64,000 nucleotides of DNA from Betaproteobacteria bacterium (lineage in GTDB: Bacteria > Pseudomonadota > Gammaproteobacteria > Burkholderiales > Usitatibacteraceae): NCBI GenBank assembly GCA_016708825.1, contig JADJEZ010000007.1, positions 62,001 through 126,000 of the forward strand. Reading direction: 5' to 3'. The notes under the pieces are model-generated. The model worked only from the letters and a program-made list of their open reading frames with translations. It searched no databases and had not been told where the DNA came from. A program made the position numbers and the translations under genes. The stretch's first letter is position 1; each line of letters begins with the position of its first letter. Below are positions 35,752-44,729 of this stretch, piece by piece.

Positions 35752-35765
35752 CTGATCTGTCTCAA
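35752..35765 (+). promoter_or_regulatory. FNR-like box upstream of ubiU
   Basis: CTGAT-CTGT-CTCAA, 8 of 10 matches to the FNR consensus, about 110 nt before the ubiU start and 22 nt after the ubiT stop. It is nearly identical to the box at 35191. Confidence 0.45.
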
Positions 35766-35874
35766 GGAAATCCCGGGCGCCCGGCCCAGACTCACCGGTT
35801 TGCCTTCCCTCGGCTCGAGAGCCCACGACACCATGGACCAGGGGACCGCACTTTCCCACCGCAATCCCGCCCGC

Positions 35875-36870
35875 ATGAAGCTCGTGTGCCCCGCCGGCAC
35901 GCCGCCCGCGCTCCAGGCCGCCGTGGACAACGGCGCCGACGACGTCTACCTCGGCTTCAAGGACGAGACGAACGCGCGCAACTTCGCGGGGCTCAATTTC
36001 GACGACCGCAGCTTGCGCGAGGGCATCGACTACGCGCACCGCAACGGCACGCAGGTGCTCGTGGCATTGAACACCTACCCGCAGCCCGCGAGCTGGCGCA
36101 AGTGGCAGGCGGCCGTGGACCGCGCGGCCGATCTCGGCGTGGACGCGATTATCGTCGCCGACGCGGGGCTCCTCGCCTATGCCGCGAAGACGCACCCGAG
36201 CCTTCGCCTGCATCTGTCCGTGCAGGGCTCGGCCACCAGCCATGAGGCGATCGCTTTCTACCACGAGCAGTTCGGCATCAAGCGCGCCGTGCTGCCGCGG
36301 GTGCTCTCGGTGGAGCAGGCCGAGAAGGTCGTCTCGCGCACGCCCGTGGAGATCGAGGTGTTCGGGTTCGGGAGCCTGTCGATCATGGTCGAGGGGCGCT
36401 GCGCGCTTTCCTCCTACGCCACGGGCGAGTCGCCCAACACCCACGGCGGCTGCTCGCCCGCCAAGGCGATCCGCTGGCAGCAGTCGCCGCAGGGGCTCGA
36501 GTCGCGCCTGGGCGGCGTCCTCATCGACCGCTTCGGCGAGGAGGACCATCCCGGCTATCCGACGCTCTGCCGCGGCCGCTTCGTGGTGAACGGCGACACC
36601 TACTACCCGTTCGAGGAGCCCACGAGCCTCAACACGCTGGAACTCCTGCCGCAGCTCCAGGCGATGGGGGTGGCCGCGATCAAGATCGATGGGCGCCAGC
36701 GAAGCCCCGTCTACGTGGAGACGGTGACGAAAGTCTGGCGCGAGGCGCTGGACGACTGCGCTCGCGAACCGCAGCGCTTCCGCGTGAAGCCCGCGTGGCA
36801 GGAGGCGCTCGCCGGCATCTCCGAGGGCCGCCAGTGCACGCTCGGCGCCTACCACCGGCCGTGGAAATGA
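35875..36870 (+). CDS. ubiU: UbiU, U32-family O2-independent ubiquinone hydroxylase subunit
   Basis: This 331-residue U32 protein begins MKLVCPAGTPPALQAAVDNG, the standard UbiU N-terminus. The Fe-S ligands are visible in VEGRCALSSYATGESPNTHG, GGCSPAKAIRWQQ and YPTLCRGRFVVN. UbiU and UbiV form a heterodimer with one [4Fe-4S] cluster each and carry out anaerobic hydroxylations of the ubiquinone ring with prephenate as oxygen donor. The ATG at 35875 is preferred to one at 35833, which would add a non-conserved leader. The stop overlaps the ubiV start by 4 nt (ATGA). Confidence 0.92.
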   Translation: MKLVCPAGTPPALQAAVDNGADDVYLGFKDETNARNFAGLNFDDRSLREGIDYAHRNGTQVLVALNTYPQPASWRKWQAAVDRAADLGVDAIIVADAGLLAYAAKTHPSLRLHLSVQGSATSHEAIAFYHEQFGIKRAVLPRVLSVEQAEKVVSRTPVEIEVFGFGSLSIMVEGRCALSSYATGESPNTHGGCSPAKAIRWQQSPQGLESRLGGVLIDRFGEEDHPGYPTLCRGRFVVNGDTYYPFEEPTSLNTLELLPQLQAMGVAAIKIDGRQRSPVYVETVTKVWREALDDCAREPQRFRVKPAWQEALAGISEGRQCTLGAYHRPWK

Positions 36871-37781
36871 GTGCCAACGCCATGACGACGATGAAGCTCG
36901 CCCTCGGGCCGCTCCTCTACTACTGGCCGAAGGAGACCGTGTTCGCCTTCTACCGCGACGCGGCCGGCTGGCCCGTGGATACCGTGTACCTCGGCGAGAC
37001 GGTGTGCTCGCGCCGGCGGGAGCTGAAACTCGCCGACTGGATCGCCATCGGCCGCGACCTCGCCCGCGCCGGCAAGGAAGTGGTGCTGTCCACGGCGGAA
37101 CTGATCGAAAGCGACGCGGACCTGCGCGCGATGCACGCGGTGGCCGGCAACGGGGAGTTTCGCGTCGAGGCGAACGACATGGCGGCGGTGCGCACGCTCG
37201 CGGGCAAGGCGCCGTTCGTGGCCGGGCCTTTCCTCAACGTCTACAACGCCGGGACGCTTCGATTGCTCGCCGGTCTCGGTGCGACGCGCTGGGTGGCGCC
37301 GGTGGAGCTTTCGCGCGACGGCATCGCGGCCGTGGTGGCCGAGGCGTTCGACGGCATCGAGACGGAGGTCTTCGCCTACGGGCGCCTGCCGCTCGCGGTC
37401 TCGGCGCGCTGCTTCACGGCGCGCTACCACAACCTCACCAAGGACCACTGCGAGTTTCGCTGCATCGACCATCCGGACGGCCTCGCGCTCGACACGCAGG
37501 ACGGCCTGAACTTCCTGGTGCTGAACGGCGTGCAGACGCAGTCGGCCGGCGTGCAGAACCTGGCGCCGGTGCTGGACGAGGCGCGCGCGGCCGGCGCGAA
37601 CGTCCTGAGGCTATCGCCCCAGTCGCGGCACATGGGCGAGGTCAGTGGCCGTCTTCGCGCCGCCGTCACGGGGAGCTCGCGCGAGCCGCCGCCCGCCTCG
37701 CTCCCTCCTGCCTGCCGCCGCCTGCGCGGCTACTGGCGGGCGCGACCAGCAACAAGCTGTCGGGATCGGTCCCGCACCTGA
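36867..37781 (+). CDS. ubiV: UbiV, partner subunit of the anaerobic ubiquinone hydroxylase
   Basis: About 304 residues. KLALGPLLYYWPKETVFAFY and VYLGETVCSRRRELKLADW are typical of UbiV. The cluster ligands are in VSARCFTARYHNLTKDHCEF and FRC. From about residue 255 the sequence degrades: MGEVSGRLRAAVTGSS should read on as a VVAVFAAAVTGE-like helix. The final GYW.GRP motif of UbiV appears as GYWRARPATS. One or two indels between about 37640 and 37730 are therefore likely, and the true C-terminus may differ. Start by overlap with ubiU; the internal ATG at 36888 is an alternative. Confidence 0.85.
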   Translation: MSANAMTTMKLALGPLLYYWPKETVFAFYRDAAGWPVDTVYLGETVCSRRRELKLADWIAIGRDLARAGKEVVLSTAELIESDADLRAMHAVAGNGEFRVEANDMAAVRTLAGKAPFVAGPFLNVYNAGTLRLLAGLGATRWVAPVELSRDGIAAVVAEAFDGIETEVFAYGRLPLAVSARCFTARYHNLTKDHCEFRCIDHPDGLALDTQDGLNFLVLNGVQTQSAGVQNLAPVLDEARAAGANVLRLSPQSRHMGEVSGRLRAAVTGSSREPPPASLPPACRRLRGYWRARPATSCRDRSRT

Positions 37782-37797
37782 CCCCTGATTGCACCCG

Positions 37798-38260
37798 ATG
37801 GACCTGACCCCATTTCCGATCAGCCTGGTCGGGCCCCGTCTGCCGCCGCCGTTGCCCGCCCCGATTCGCGCCGTCGCGTCGCGGCTGCCGAGGATGCCCG
37901 CGTCGATCGCCTTCGCCACCGGGCTGAACCTCACGCTGCGGCGCAAGTTCCCCGCGGAGGTGCTCGACCACCTCGAGGCACACCTTCGCGATCGTCGTGG
38001 AGGACGCAGGCGTGGAGTTGCTCTTCCGCGTGCGCGGCCGCCGCTTCGTGCCGGTGGCGAAGGCCGAGGAGCCGGTGCTGCGCTTCCGCGCGGTGGCCTG
38101 GGACTACGCCGCGCTCGCCGCGCGCGAGGCCGACCCCGACACGCTCTTCTTCAACCGCCGCCTCGTGGTCGAGGGCGACACCGAGATCGCGCTCCTCGTG
38201 AAGAACACCCTGGACACGATCGACATCCCGCGCACGCGCGGCTCGATCTCAAGCCGGGCG
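37798..38260 (+). CDS. Second UbiT-like SCP2-domain protein, frameshifted
   Basis: The first part (LPAPIRAVASRLPRMPASIA, then FATGLNLTLRRKFPAEVLDHLE) resembles the start of UbiT. After a one-base loss near 37977 the other frame continues with HTFAIVVEDAGVELLFRVRG, FVPVAKAEEPVLRFRAVAWD and DTLFFNRRLVVEGDTEIALL up to NTLDTIDIPRTR. The SCP2 domain is thus complete apart from the frame break. It is clearly paralogous to the UbiT encoded at 35241. The 3' end merges into the next gene without a clear stop, so the end is approximate. It starts 16 nt after the annotated end of ubiV, so the cluster reads ubiT-ubiU-ubiV-ubiT2. Confidence 0.65.
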
Positions 38261-39914
38261 ATGCGGGCGGTCGGGGCCGCGCGGAAACCCAGGCGCTCGC
38301 GCCCCACGATCGCGGCGCGGCTCCTCGGCGCGCTGCAGGCGCCGGCGCGCGGGAGGTCTTCGGCATCCCCGGCGATTTCGCGCTCCCGTTCTTCGACGCC
38401 CTAGTGCGCCGACGGCCGCCTGCCCTCTACACGCTCTCCCACGAGCCGAGCGTGGGCTTCGCGGCCGACGCCGCCGCACGGATGCGCTGCGCGCCCTCCG
38501 TCGCCGCCGTCACCTACGGCGCGGGCGCCTTCAACGTGATGAACGCGGTGGCCTCGGCCTACGCGGAGAAATCGCCCGTCGTCGTGATCTCCGGCGCGCC
38601 GGGGACGAACGAGCGCGGCTCGGGCCTCTTGTTGCACCACCAGGCGAAGACGCTCGACTCGCAGTTCGAGATGTTCCGCCAGGTGAGCTGCGACCAGGCG
38701 CGGCTGGACGACCCGGCCACCGCGGGCGCGCAGATCGCGCGCGTGCTCGCCTGCGCCGGCGCTATCGCACCGGTGTACCTCGAGGTGCCGCGCGACACGG
38801 TCGGCGGGCCTGCGCGCCGTGCCGCCGGAGCCGAACCCTCGCCATGGACCGCGAGGCGCTCGCGGCCTGCGCCGACGAGATCCTCGCGCGGCTCTCGGCT
38901 GCCGAATCCCCCGTGCTCATGGTGGACGTGGAGGTTCGCCGCTTCGGGCTGGAGGAACAGGTGGCCGCGCTCGCCAGGCGCCTTGCCATTCCCGTGGTCA
39001 CGAGCCTCATGGGACGCGGGCTCCTGGAGAACGCCGACGCGCCGCTGGTGGGCACCTACCTCGGCCTCGCGGGCACGCCGGAGGTCTCCGCGCTCGTGGA
39101 GGAGAGCGACGCGCTCCTGCTCCTGGGGGTGATCGTGTGCGACACCAACTTCGGCGTCTCCGCCCGCCGCGTGGACCTGCGCCGCGCGATCCAGGCGCTC
39201 GACGGGCGCGTGACGCTGGGCTTCCACACCTATCCCGACATCCCGCTCGCGTCCCTCGTGCAGGCGCTGCTGGAACGCGCGAAGCCGCTCGCCAGCGCCA
39301 AGGCGCTCGCGCCGGTCGAGGCGCCGCGCGGCCTCACTCGCGATGGCGCGCCCGTCACGCCGCTCGATGTCGCGCGCGCGCTGAACGACCTCATGGACGC
39401 GCACGGCCGCATGCCGGTGGCGACGGACGTGGGCGACTGTCTCTTCACGGCGATGGACCTCGTGCAGACGGATCACGTCGCGCCCGGCTACTACGCGAGC
39501 ATGGGATTCGGCGTGCCCGCGGGCCTTGGCGTGCAGGCCGCGAGCGGCAGGCGCCCGGTGGTGCTCGTGGGCGACGGCGCGTTCCAGATGACGGGCCTCG
39601 AGCTCGGGCACTGTGCGCGCCACGGCTGGGACCCGGTCGTGGTGGTGCTGAACAACGGCGGCTGGGGAATGCTCTCGGCTTTCCGACCGGATGCGGGCTA
39701 CAACGCGCTGGGCACCTGGAACCTCGCCGGGGTGGCCGACGCGCTCGGGGGCACGGGGCACCTCGTCAACACGCGCGCGGAACTCGCGCAGGCCCTGGAG
39801 TCCGCGATCGCCCATCCAGGGCGCTTCCACCTGCTCGACGTGCGCATCGCGCCGGGGGATCTCTCGCCGTCGCTTCGCCGCTTCGCGGATGCGGTGTCGC
39901 GGCTGCACGCCTGA
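38261..39914 (+). CDS. ThDP-dependent 2-oxoacid decarboxylase (IpdC/PDC-like), frameshifted
   Basis: Three frames together encode one thiamine-diphosphate enzyme of about 545 residues. TIAARLLGALQA is followed, after a lost base near 38343, by REVFGIPGDFALPFFDALV, YTLSHEPSVGFAADAAARM and YGAGAFNVMNAVASAYAEKS with the catalytic Glu region. After further slips between 38800 and 38850 comes the rest: ALARRLAIPVVTSLMGRGLL and the ThDP-binding motif GDGAFQMTGLELGHC ending VLNNGGWGM. This pattern is that of indolepyruvate/phenylpyruvate decarboxylases. The start is uncertain because the region before it is damaged; ATG 38261 is used. Aromatic 2-oxoacid breakdown is the likely role; a link to the ubi genes is only positional. 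Confidence 0.72.
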
Positions 39915-39920
39915 ACCGCG

Positions 39921-40217
39921 CTACTTGCCGCCTCGATAGACCCACTCCACCAGCGCATCGAGCGCGCCCTGCGCGCGGTTGGCGTTGTCGTGGTTGGCGA
40001 TCGCCACGACCACCCAGCGCTCGCCCTTCGCGTCGAGCATGAACCCGGCCACCGCCTGCGCCAGTGAGCGTGCCGCCCTTCAGGTGCGCCTGTCCCGGCG
40101 GCATTGCCGTTCCTCAGCTAGAAGGTCCCGTCCACCGCGAAGAGCGAGAGCGAGGAGACGAGTTCCGGCATCGCCGGGCTGGCCCGCCGCGCGCAGAGGG
40201 CGGCGAGCGTTCCGATG
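39921..40217 (-). pseudogene. Decayed copy of the dacB 3' end (copy A of a flanking repeat)
   Basis: About 280 nt (39937-40217) nearly repeat 43273-43556, the last 95 codons of dacB. Copy A encodes the same HLKGGTLTG...ALDALVEWVY stretch. It contains a nonsense change (AAG to TAG in the DGTFKL motif), a 2-nt loss and a 1-nt gain. Its last codons (YRGGK, then stop at 39921) differ from those of the intact gene (YSAAR). It is therefore a non-functional remnant, not a gene. The gap from 39915 to 40331 holds only this remnant, a ten-G run at 40245-40254 and the ribosome-binding region of the protease gene. Confidence 0.8.
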
Positions 40218-40331
40218 GGACCAAAGGCGCATTGCCGTTTGTTAGGGGGGGGGGCGGATAATTGCAATAAATGGGAAGCGGCATTCGCCCGGCTGGATCG
40301 GGCGACGAAACGACGAGCAAGGGAGCGATCA

Positions 40332-42473
40332 ATGTGGCGCGGTTTGAAGTGCCTGCTGGTGGGCGCCATTCTCCTGGGCGCGCCATGGCAGGTGTGGGCG
40401 GCGGGCACGGAGAGGGATGAAGTCCGGGAATTCACGCAGTTGCTGGTCCTCTACGACTACGGTGCGACGGAGGATGCGGCCATTGCCGAGAGCATCGTCG
40501 AGATCGTCGCCCGCGTGGAAAGGACGCCGGCCGAAACCCGGCTCTTCGAGCGCCTCCAACGGCCCTCCGGCGCCAGTTTCCTGATTCCGACCAGGCATCC
40601 AGCCGACCTTCGCGAGCGGCTCGGTGCCGAATCGGCCGCCGAGTATCTCCAGCGATACGTCGTGCTCGATTTCGATAGCGCCGAGGCAGCGAGGACAGCG
40701 CTGGTGGCGCTCAAGCAGGATCGCAACGTGAAGTCGGTTTCGCCGAATGGCGCCGGCGATTTTTCAGTATCGCCGTCGGACCCCCTATTTGCCACGGCTG
40801 GTTCTCCGATGGACTACCAGTGGGGGCTCCATGCGCTCGGCATGCAGTACGCGTGGGACCTTGCGCGCGGGCATGCCTATGTCGGACATGTCGACAGCGG
40901 CATCCAGATCAATCATCCGGACCTCAATTACCGGCCGCAGTTCTTCTACGCGTATGACGGTGCCATTTCAGCAGACGAGCTGGCATACGCTTCCACATTC
41001 CGAGGGCATGGTACTCACACGGCTGGCATCATTGCAGCATCCACGTCGAATCCGGTTTCGCAGTATGGCCACCCAAACCCACCCGCGCCCATCGGCGTTT
41101 CTGGCATGTGCTGGCATTGCAGCCTGCTCGTGGCGCGCGCAACTGTGCCTGTTGATCCCTTATCGGGTGCGCCATTTCTGCCGATCTCGGGAATGATCGC
41201 GAGCACCTATTGGGCGGTGGATTCTGGCGCGCAGGTGATCAATTTGAGCCTGGGACTAGATCCCAGTCCAAGTGGTCCCGGGATTCCGGACTGCATTGGT
41301 GACCCCTACAATTCATTCTGTCTCGTGCTTGCTCACGCTGCCGCCAGACAAGTTGTGATTTCTGCGGCTGCCGGCAACAACATGCTCTCCGAGATCCAGT
41401 TTCCTGCGAGCGATTCGCGGACGATAGCCGTCGGCGCGGTGCAGTCCGTCGCCACCAACTTGCGGGGCTTTCTGTGGACGGAGGAAAATCCGCTGGAGGG
41501 TTTCAGGGGGTCGAACACGGGAATCGCGATGCAATACTGGGGAGTCGTGGCGCCGGGGCGGGATGTATTGTCAACCGTGTACACGACCTTCGATTGGAAC
41601 CCGCTTACGCGATGCGGCGATAACGGCTTTGGAAGCAACGCAGGCATCGGCTACGGGATCTGCACCGGGACGTCCATGGCGGCGCCCTTCGTTAGCGGGC
41701 TCGCCGGCATCATGCGGTCGGCCAATCCCCTGCTTTCCGCCGATGAAATTCGGGCCCTGATCCTGCTCTCTTCGAGTCAGGCGTCCGCGCCGGACCAGTG
41801 GGCCGGCTATGGGATGCCCAACGGCTACATCGCGGTCTGGGCGGCCCTAAACACCGCGAACCGTCTGACGCCCCTCTTCGCTTTCTGGGGGCCCTATACC
41901 CGGAACTACTTCTACACTACCGCTCCGCAGATGGGCAGCGCGGCGGTGATCGGAACGCTGCCGCCGTACGTCTCGTCGGGATTCAACGGATATAACCCCG
42001 TCGGAACGAGCGTTCCCGGGATTTCGCTGTTTCCGGGGACGACGAGGCCAGCGCTCGCCGAGTCGTGGATCTTCACCACTCACACGAACCCCTCCAACCC
42101 GAGCGTGGAATTGCGCCCTCTGCTTCGGCTGAGCTTCAAGTGTGGCGACTACCTGCCGCCGGGCGCCACCTCAGTCTGCGCGAGCTACCCCTATCACGTA
42201 GACCACTTCTACTCCACCGACTACAACGAGGCGCAGACCTACGTCAGCACCGCCGGCTACAAGATCGACGGGATCGAGGGTTACGTCTATCCCTACGGCT
42301 ACGCGCAGCCGGCCAATACCGAGCCGCTTATCCGGGCCTACAATCCCGCAGTGGACGATCACGCGATCTTCCCGCAGTCGCTGCAAGCGTCCATGGCGTC
42401 CCAGGGGTATACGGTGAACGTAATCACCCTCGGGTATGTCTACCGGAACAACGGCTACCGGCCCACCTACTGA
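40332..42473 (+). CDS. S8 (subtilisin-like) serine peptidase with C-terminal DUF5648-like domain
   Basis: This secreted 713-residue protease has a signal peptide (LKCLLVGAILLGAPWQVWAA) and a propeptide to about residue 145. The S8 domain follows with its triad: Asp188 in VGHVDSGIQINHPD, His226 in GHGTHTAG, and Ser in CTGTSMAAPFVSGLAG. NLSLG and SAAAGNN cover the substrate strand and oxyanion Asn. After residue 540 a tail with FYTTAPQMG, GFNGYNPVG, HFYSTDYNEAQTYVSTAGYK and IEGYVYPYGY resembles DUF5648 modules of secreted proteins. AAGGGAGCGATCA precedes the ATG. Base composition is visibly poorer in GC than the surrounding genes, and codon use is less biased, suggesting recent acquisition. It is the first gene of a cassette bracketed by dacB repeats. 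Confidence 0.9.
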   Translation: MWRGLKCLLVGAILLGAPWQVWAAGTERDEVREFTQLLVLYDYGATEDAAIAESIVEIVARVERTPAETRLFERLQRPSGASFLIPTRHPADLRERLGAESAAEYLQRYVVLDFDSAEAARTALVALKQDRNVKSVSPNGAGDFSVSPSDPLFATAGSPMDYQWGLHALGMQYAWDLARGHAYVGHVDSGIQINHPDLNYRPQFFYAYDGAISADELAYASTFRGHGTHTAGIIAASTSNPVSQYGHPNPPAPIGVSGMCWHCSLLVARATVPVDPLSGAPFLPISGMIASTYWAVDSGAQVINLSLGLDPSPSGPGIPDCIGDPYNSFCLVLAHAAARQVVISAAAGNNMLSEIQFPASDSRTIAVGAVQSVATNLRGFLWTEENPLEGFRGSNTGIAMQYWGVVAPGRDVLSTVYTTFDWNPLTRCGDNGFGSNAGIGYGICTGTSMAAPFVSGLAGIMRSANPLLSADEIRALILLSSSQASAPDQWAGYGMPNGYIAVWAALNTANRLTPLFAFWGPYTRNYFYTTAPQMGSAAVIGTLPPYVSSGFNGYNPVGTSVPGISLFPGTTRPALAESWIFTTHTNPSNPSVELRPLLRLSFKCGDYLPPGATSVCASYPYHVDHFYSTDYNEAQTYVSTAGYKIDGIEGYVYPYGYAQPANTEPLIRAYNPAVDDHAIFPQSLQASMASQGYTVNVITLGYVYRNNGYRPTY

Positions 42474-42511
42474 GCGAGTGGCGATCGGGCCATCTCGAAG
42501 GAGACGCGACT

Positions 42512-43405
42512 ATGAATCTTCGAATGTTGTCGTGCGGATGGGCGGTCGCGGTTCTGGCGTTGCTGGCCGGCGCTGGCAATGCCCAAACATTTTCCATTGA
42601 GCCGGCGGTGCCCAAGGCGCAGGAGGCAGTCTTGCTCGTCATTGCCAATGGCAATAGCGGTTTTTTCGGCCCCTCGCCTTCCACGATGGCGGGGAACAAG
42701 ATTTCCGTGATATATCGCCAACCCGAAGTCGTCCCGATGCCACCATCCGGTGCCTACTACCTTGAACTGGGCCGGTTCCCGGAAGGCGCATATGAAGTAG
42801 AAGTTTTCACGGCGATCGGAAACGGTCCTCCGCAAGGCACGATCGCGACGCTCCAATTCACCGTCACGAGTCCGGCGCCGGGAATCGGGTCTCCGCTCGG
42901 CAACCTCACGGACTTGTGGTGGGACCCGGACGAGTCGGGGTGGGGCCTGTCAATCACCCATCACGTGAGCAACATCATCTTCGCGGTGTGGTTCGTCTAT
43001 AGCGCGGACGGAAAACCGACGTGGTACTTCATGTCCGATGCAAGGCAGGCCGAATACACCAGCTACACGGGCTCGGTCTACAAGACGACAGGCCCCTACT
43101 TCGGCGGGCCCTTCAATCCAGCCGGAGTGTCGGTGTCGCCCGCAGGCACCGCCACACTGCGATTCACGCAATACGATCGCGGCACTTTCACGTACACGAT
43201 CGACGGGGTCACCGGCACCAATAACATCCAGCGGCAGGGGTTCTATGCCTGGTCGGTCAGCGCGCCGCGCTGTAGACCCACTCCACCAGCGCATCGAGCG
43301 CGCCCTGCGCGCGGTTGGCGTTGTCGTGGTTGGCGATCGCCACGACCACCCAGCGCTCGCCCTTCGCGTCGAGCACGAACCCGGCCACCGCCTGCACGCC
43401 AGTGA
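42512..43405 (+). CDS. Secreted ESGWG-domain protein with 3' end fused into dacB antisense
   Basis: Signal peptide (SCGWAVAVLALLAGAGNA-QT), a beta-rich middle, then the module LWWDPDESGWGLSITHHVSN, FAVWFVYSADGKPTWYF and YTGSVYKTTGPYFGGPFNP. The natural module end would be around NNIQRQGF (about 43245), as in the related protein at 591-1358, which stops right after ITRLAF. Here no stop occurs. Translation runs on through YAWSVSAPRC into the antisense of dacB and ends only at 43405. The last 50 or so residues are thus not native. The real 3' end was probably lost where the cassette joins dacB. It follows the protease gene by 38 nt, shares its lower GC and may be its partner. Confidence 0.7.
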   Translation: MNLRMLSCGWAVAVLALLAGAGNAQTFSIEPAVPKAQEAVLLVIANGNSGFFGPSPSTMAGNKISVIYRQPEVVPMPPSGAYYLELGRFPEGAYEVEVFTAIGNGPPQGTIATLQFTVTSPAPGIGSPLGNLTDLWWDPDESGWGLSITHHVSNIIFAVWFVYSADGKPTWYFMSDARQAEYTSYTGSVYKTTGPYFGGPFNPAGVSVSPAGTATLRFTQYDRGTFTYTIDGVTGTNNIQRQGFYAWSVSAPRCRPTPPAHRARPARGWRCRGWRSPRPPSARPSRRARTRPPPARQ

Positions 43406-44729
43406 GCGTGCCGCCCTTCAGGTGCGCCTGTCCCGCGGCATTGCCGTTCCTCAGCTTGAAGGTCCCGTCCACCGCGAAGAGCGAGAGCGAGGAGACGAGT
43501 TCCGGCATCGCCGGGCTCGCCCACGCCGCGCGCAGGACGGCGGCGAGCGTGCCGGCGGAGATGCGCACGCCCCGCGAGAGCCCCGAACCGTTGTCGAGCA
43601 CGAGGCCGGGGGCGGCGACGCCCTTCGCCGCGAGCCACTCGCGCACCACGCGTTCGCTCGCCGCGGCGTCGCCGGGGGCGCCGGCTTTCTCGGCGGAAAG
43701 CGTGAGGAAGAGCTGGCGCGCCATCACGTTGTTGGAGAACTTGTTGATGTCGCGCACGATCGTCGCGAGCGGCTCGGACTCGAAGCGGTGGAAGAGCACG
43801 GCGTTGGCGGGGGCGGTCCCGGCGCGCACCTTGCCGACGAGGCGCCCCCCGGTCTCGCTCCAGATCCAGCGAAAGGCGGCCTCGGCGTAGCGGTCGGCGT
43901 CGAAGACCGACAGTGCCCAGGCCTTCTCGCCGCAGTCGGCCGGGTAGGTGCCGGAGAAGACCACGGTCGCGAGGAGCCCGTTCTCCTCGATCTCGTACTT
44001 GAGCCCCCGGCGCCAGTTGTTGCACGGCTCCGGCACGCTCTTCAGGCGGCTCGCGACCGCCACGTTCGGGAAGTCGGGCTCGGCCAGCACGCGCACTCCG
44101 GCGCCATCGGGCACGAAGCGGAAGTCGATCGCCTTGAAGTTGATGAGGAGCGCGTCGGGCCCCACGTTGTAGGCGCGCCGCGATTCGCCGTCGAACTTCG
44201 CGGGGTCGTGGAGCCCTGGAGCGAACCACGAGCGGTCGAGGATCACGTCGCCGCGGATCTCGCGCATGCCCCGCGCGCGCACCTGGCGCACGAGCTGCCA
44301 GAGCCGCTCGTAGGTGAGCTTCGGATCGCCGCCGCCCTTGAGCACGAGGTCGCCCGCAAGCACGCCGCCGGAGATCTCGCCCGACGCGAGCACGTCGGTC
44401 TTGAAGGCGTAGGCCGGGCCCAGGAGGTCGAGGCCCGCGAAGGTCGTCACGAGCTTGATGGTGGAGGCGGGGTTCAGGAGCAGTTCGGCGTTGTGCGAGA
44501 CGAGGCGCGCGCCGCCCCCGACCGGCACCACCACCGCACCCACGGCGGATTCCGGCACGCCCGCGCGGGCGAGCGCCTCGCGCACGGGGGCGGGAAGGGG
44601 CGCCTTGGCAGGTGCTTCGCGCTTTGTTGCGGGAAGCGGTGCTGCGACGGGCGCGTCGCGATTCGGCGTAGGAAGCTGCGCCGCGGCGAGCGCGGGCGCG
44701 AGGACGAGCGCGGCGAGGAGGCGCTTCAT
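43257..44729 (-). CDS. dacB: D-alanyl-D-alanine carboxypeptidase/endopeptidase (PBP4, DacB)
   Basis: This 490-residue exported protein has a signal peptide (LLAALVLAPALAAAQ), then a Pro/Ala-rich stretch. The S13 peptidase motifs are SxxK (NPASTIKLVTT), SxN (KFSNNVMARQ) and KTG-like KGG (AHLKGGTLTG). It trims or cleaves peptidoglycan cross-links in the periplasm. Its start overlaps the bioA stop by 4 nt. The 3' end is duplicated at 39937, and the last six codons differ between the copies. This suggests that the end of the gene was rebuilt when the neighbouring cassette joined it. Confidence 0.9.
   Translation of the reverse strand: MKRLLAALVLAPALAAAQLPTPNRDAPVAAPLPATKREAPAKAPLPAPVREALARAGVPESAVGAVVVPVGGGARLVSHNAELLLNPASTIKLVTTFAGLDLLGPAYAFKTDVLASGEISGGVLAGDLVLKGGGDPKLTYERLWQLVRQVRARGMREIRGDVILDRSWFAPGLHDPAKFDGESRRAYNVGPDALLINFKAIDFRFVPDGAGVRVLAEPDFPNVAVASRLKSVPEPCNNWRRGLKYEIEENGLLATVVFSGTYPADCGEKAWALSVFDADRYAEAAFRWIWSETGGRLVGKVRAGTAPANAVLFHRFESEPLATIVRDINKFSNNVMARQLFLTLSAEKAGAPGDAAASERVVREWLAAKGVAAPGLVLDNGSGLSRGVRISAGTLAAVLRAAWASPAMPELVSSLSLFAVDGTFKLRNGNAAGQAHLKGGTLTGVQAVAGFVLDAKGERWVVVAIANHDNANRAQGALDALVEWVYSAAR
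43273..43556. repeat. Direct repeat copy B, inside the intact dacB 3' end
   Basis: This nearly repeats 39937-40217 in the same orientation, starting at TAGACCCACTCCACCAGCGC in both. Together the copies bracket the low-GC protease cassette. Copy B keeps the dacB reading frame; copy A does not. Confidence 0.8.

Noticed and set aside
40245..40254. Ten-G run as a phase-variation tract of the protease gene
   Set aside because: It lies about 80 nt upstream of the start and next to the degraded repeat. There is no evidence of variation, and an artefact is possible.
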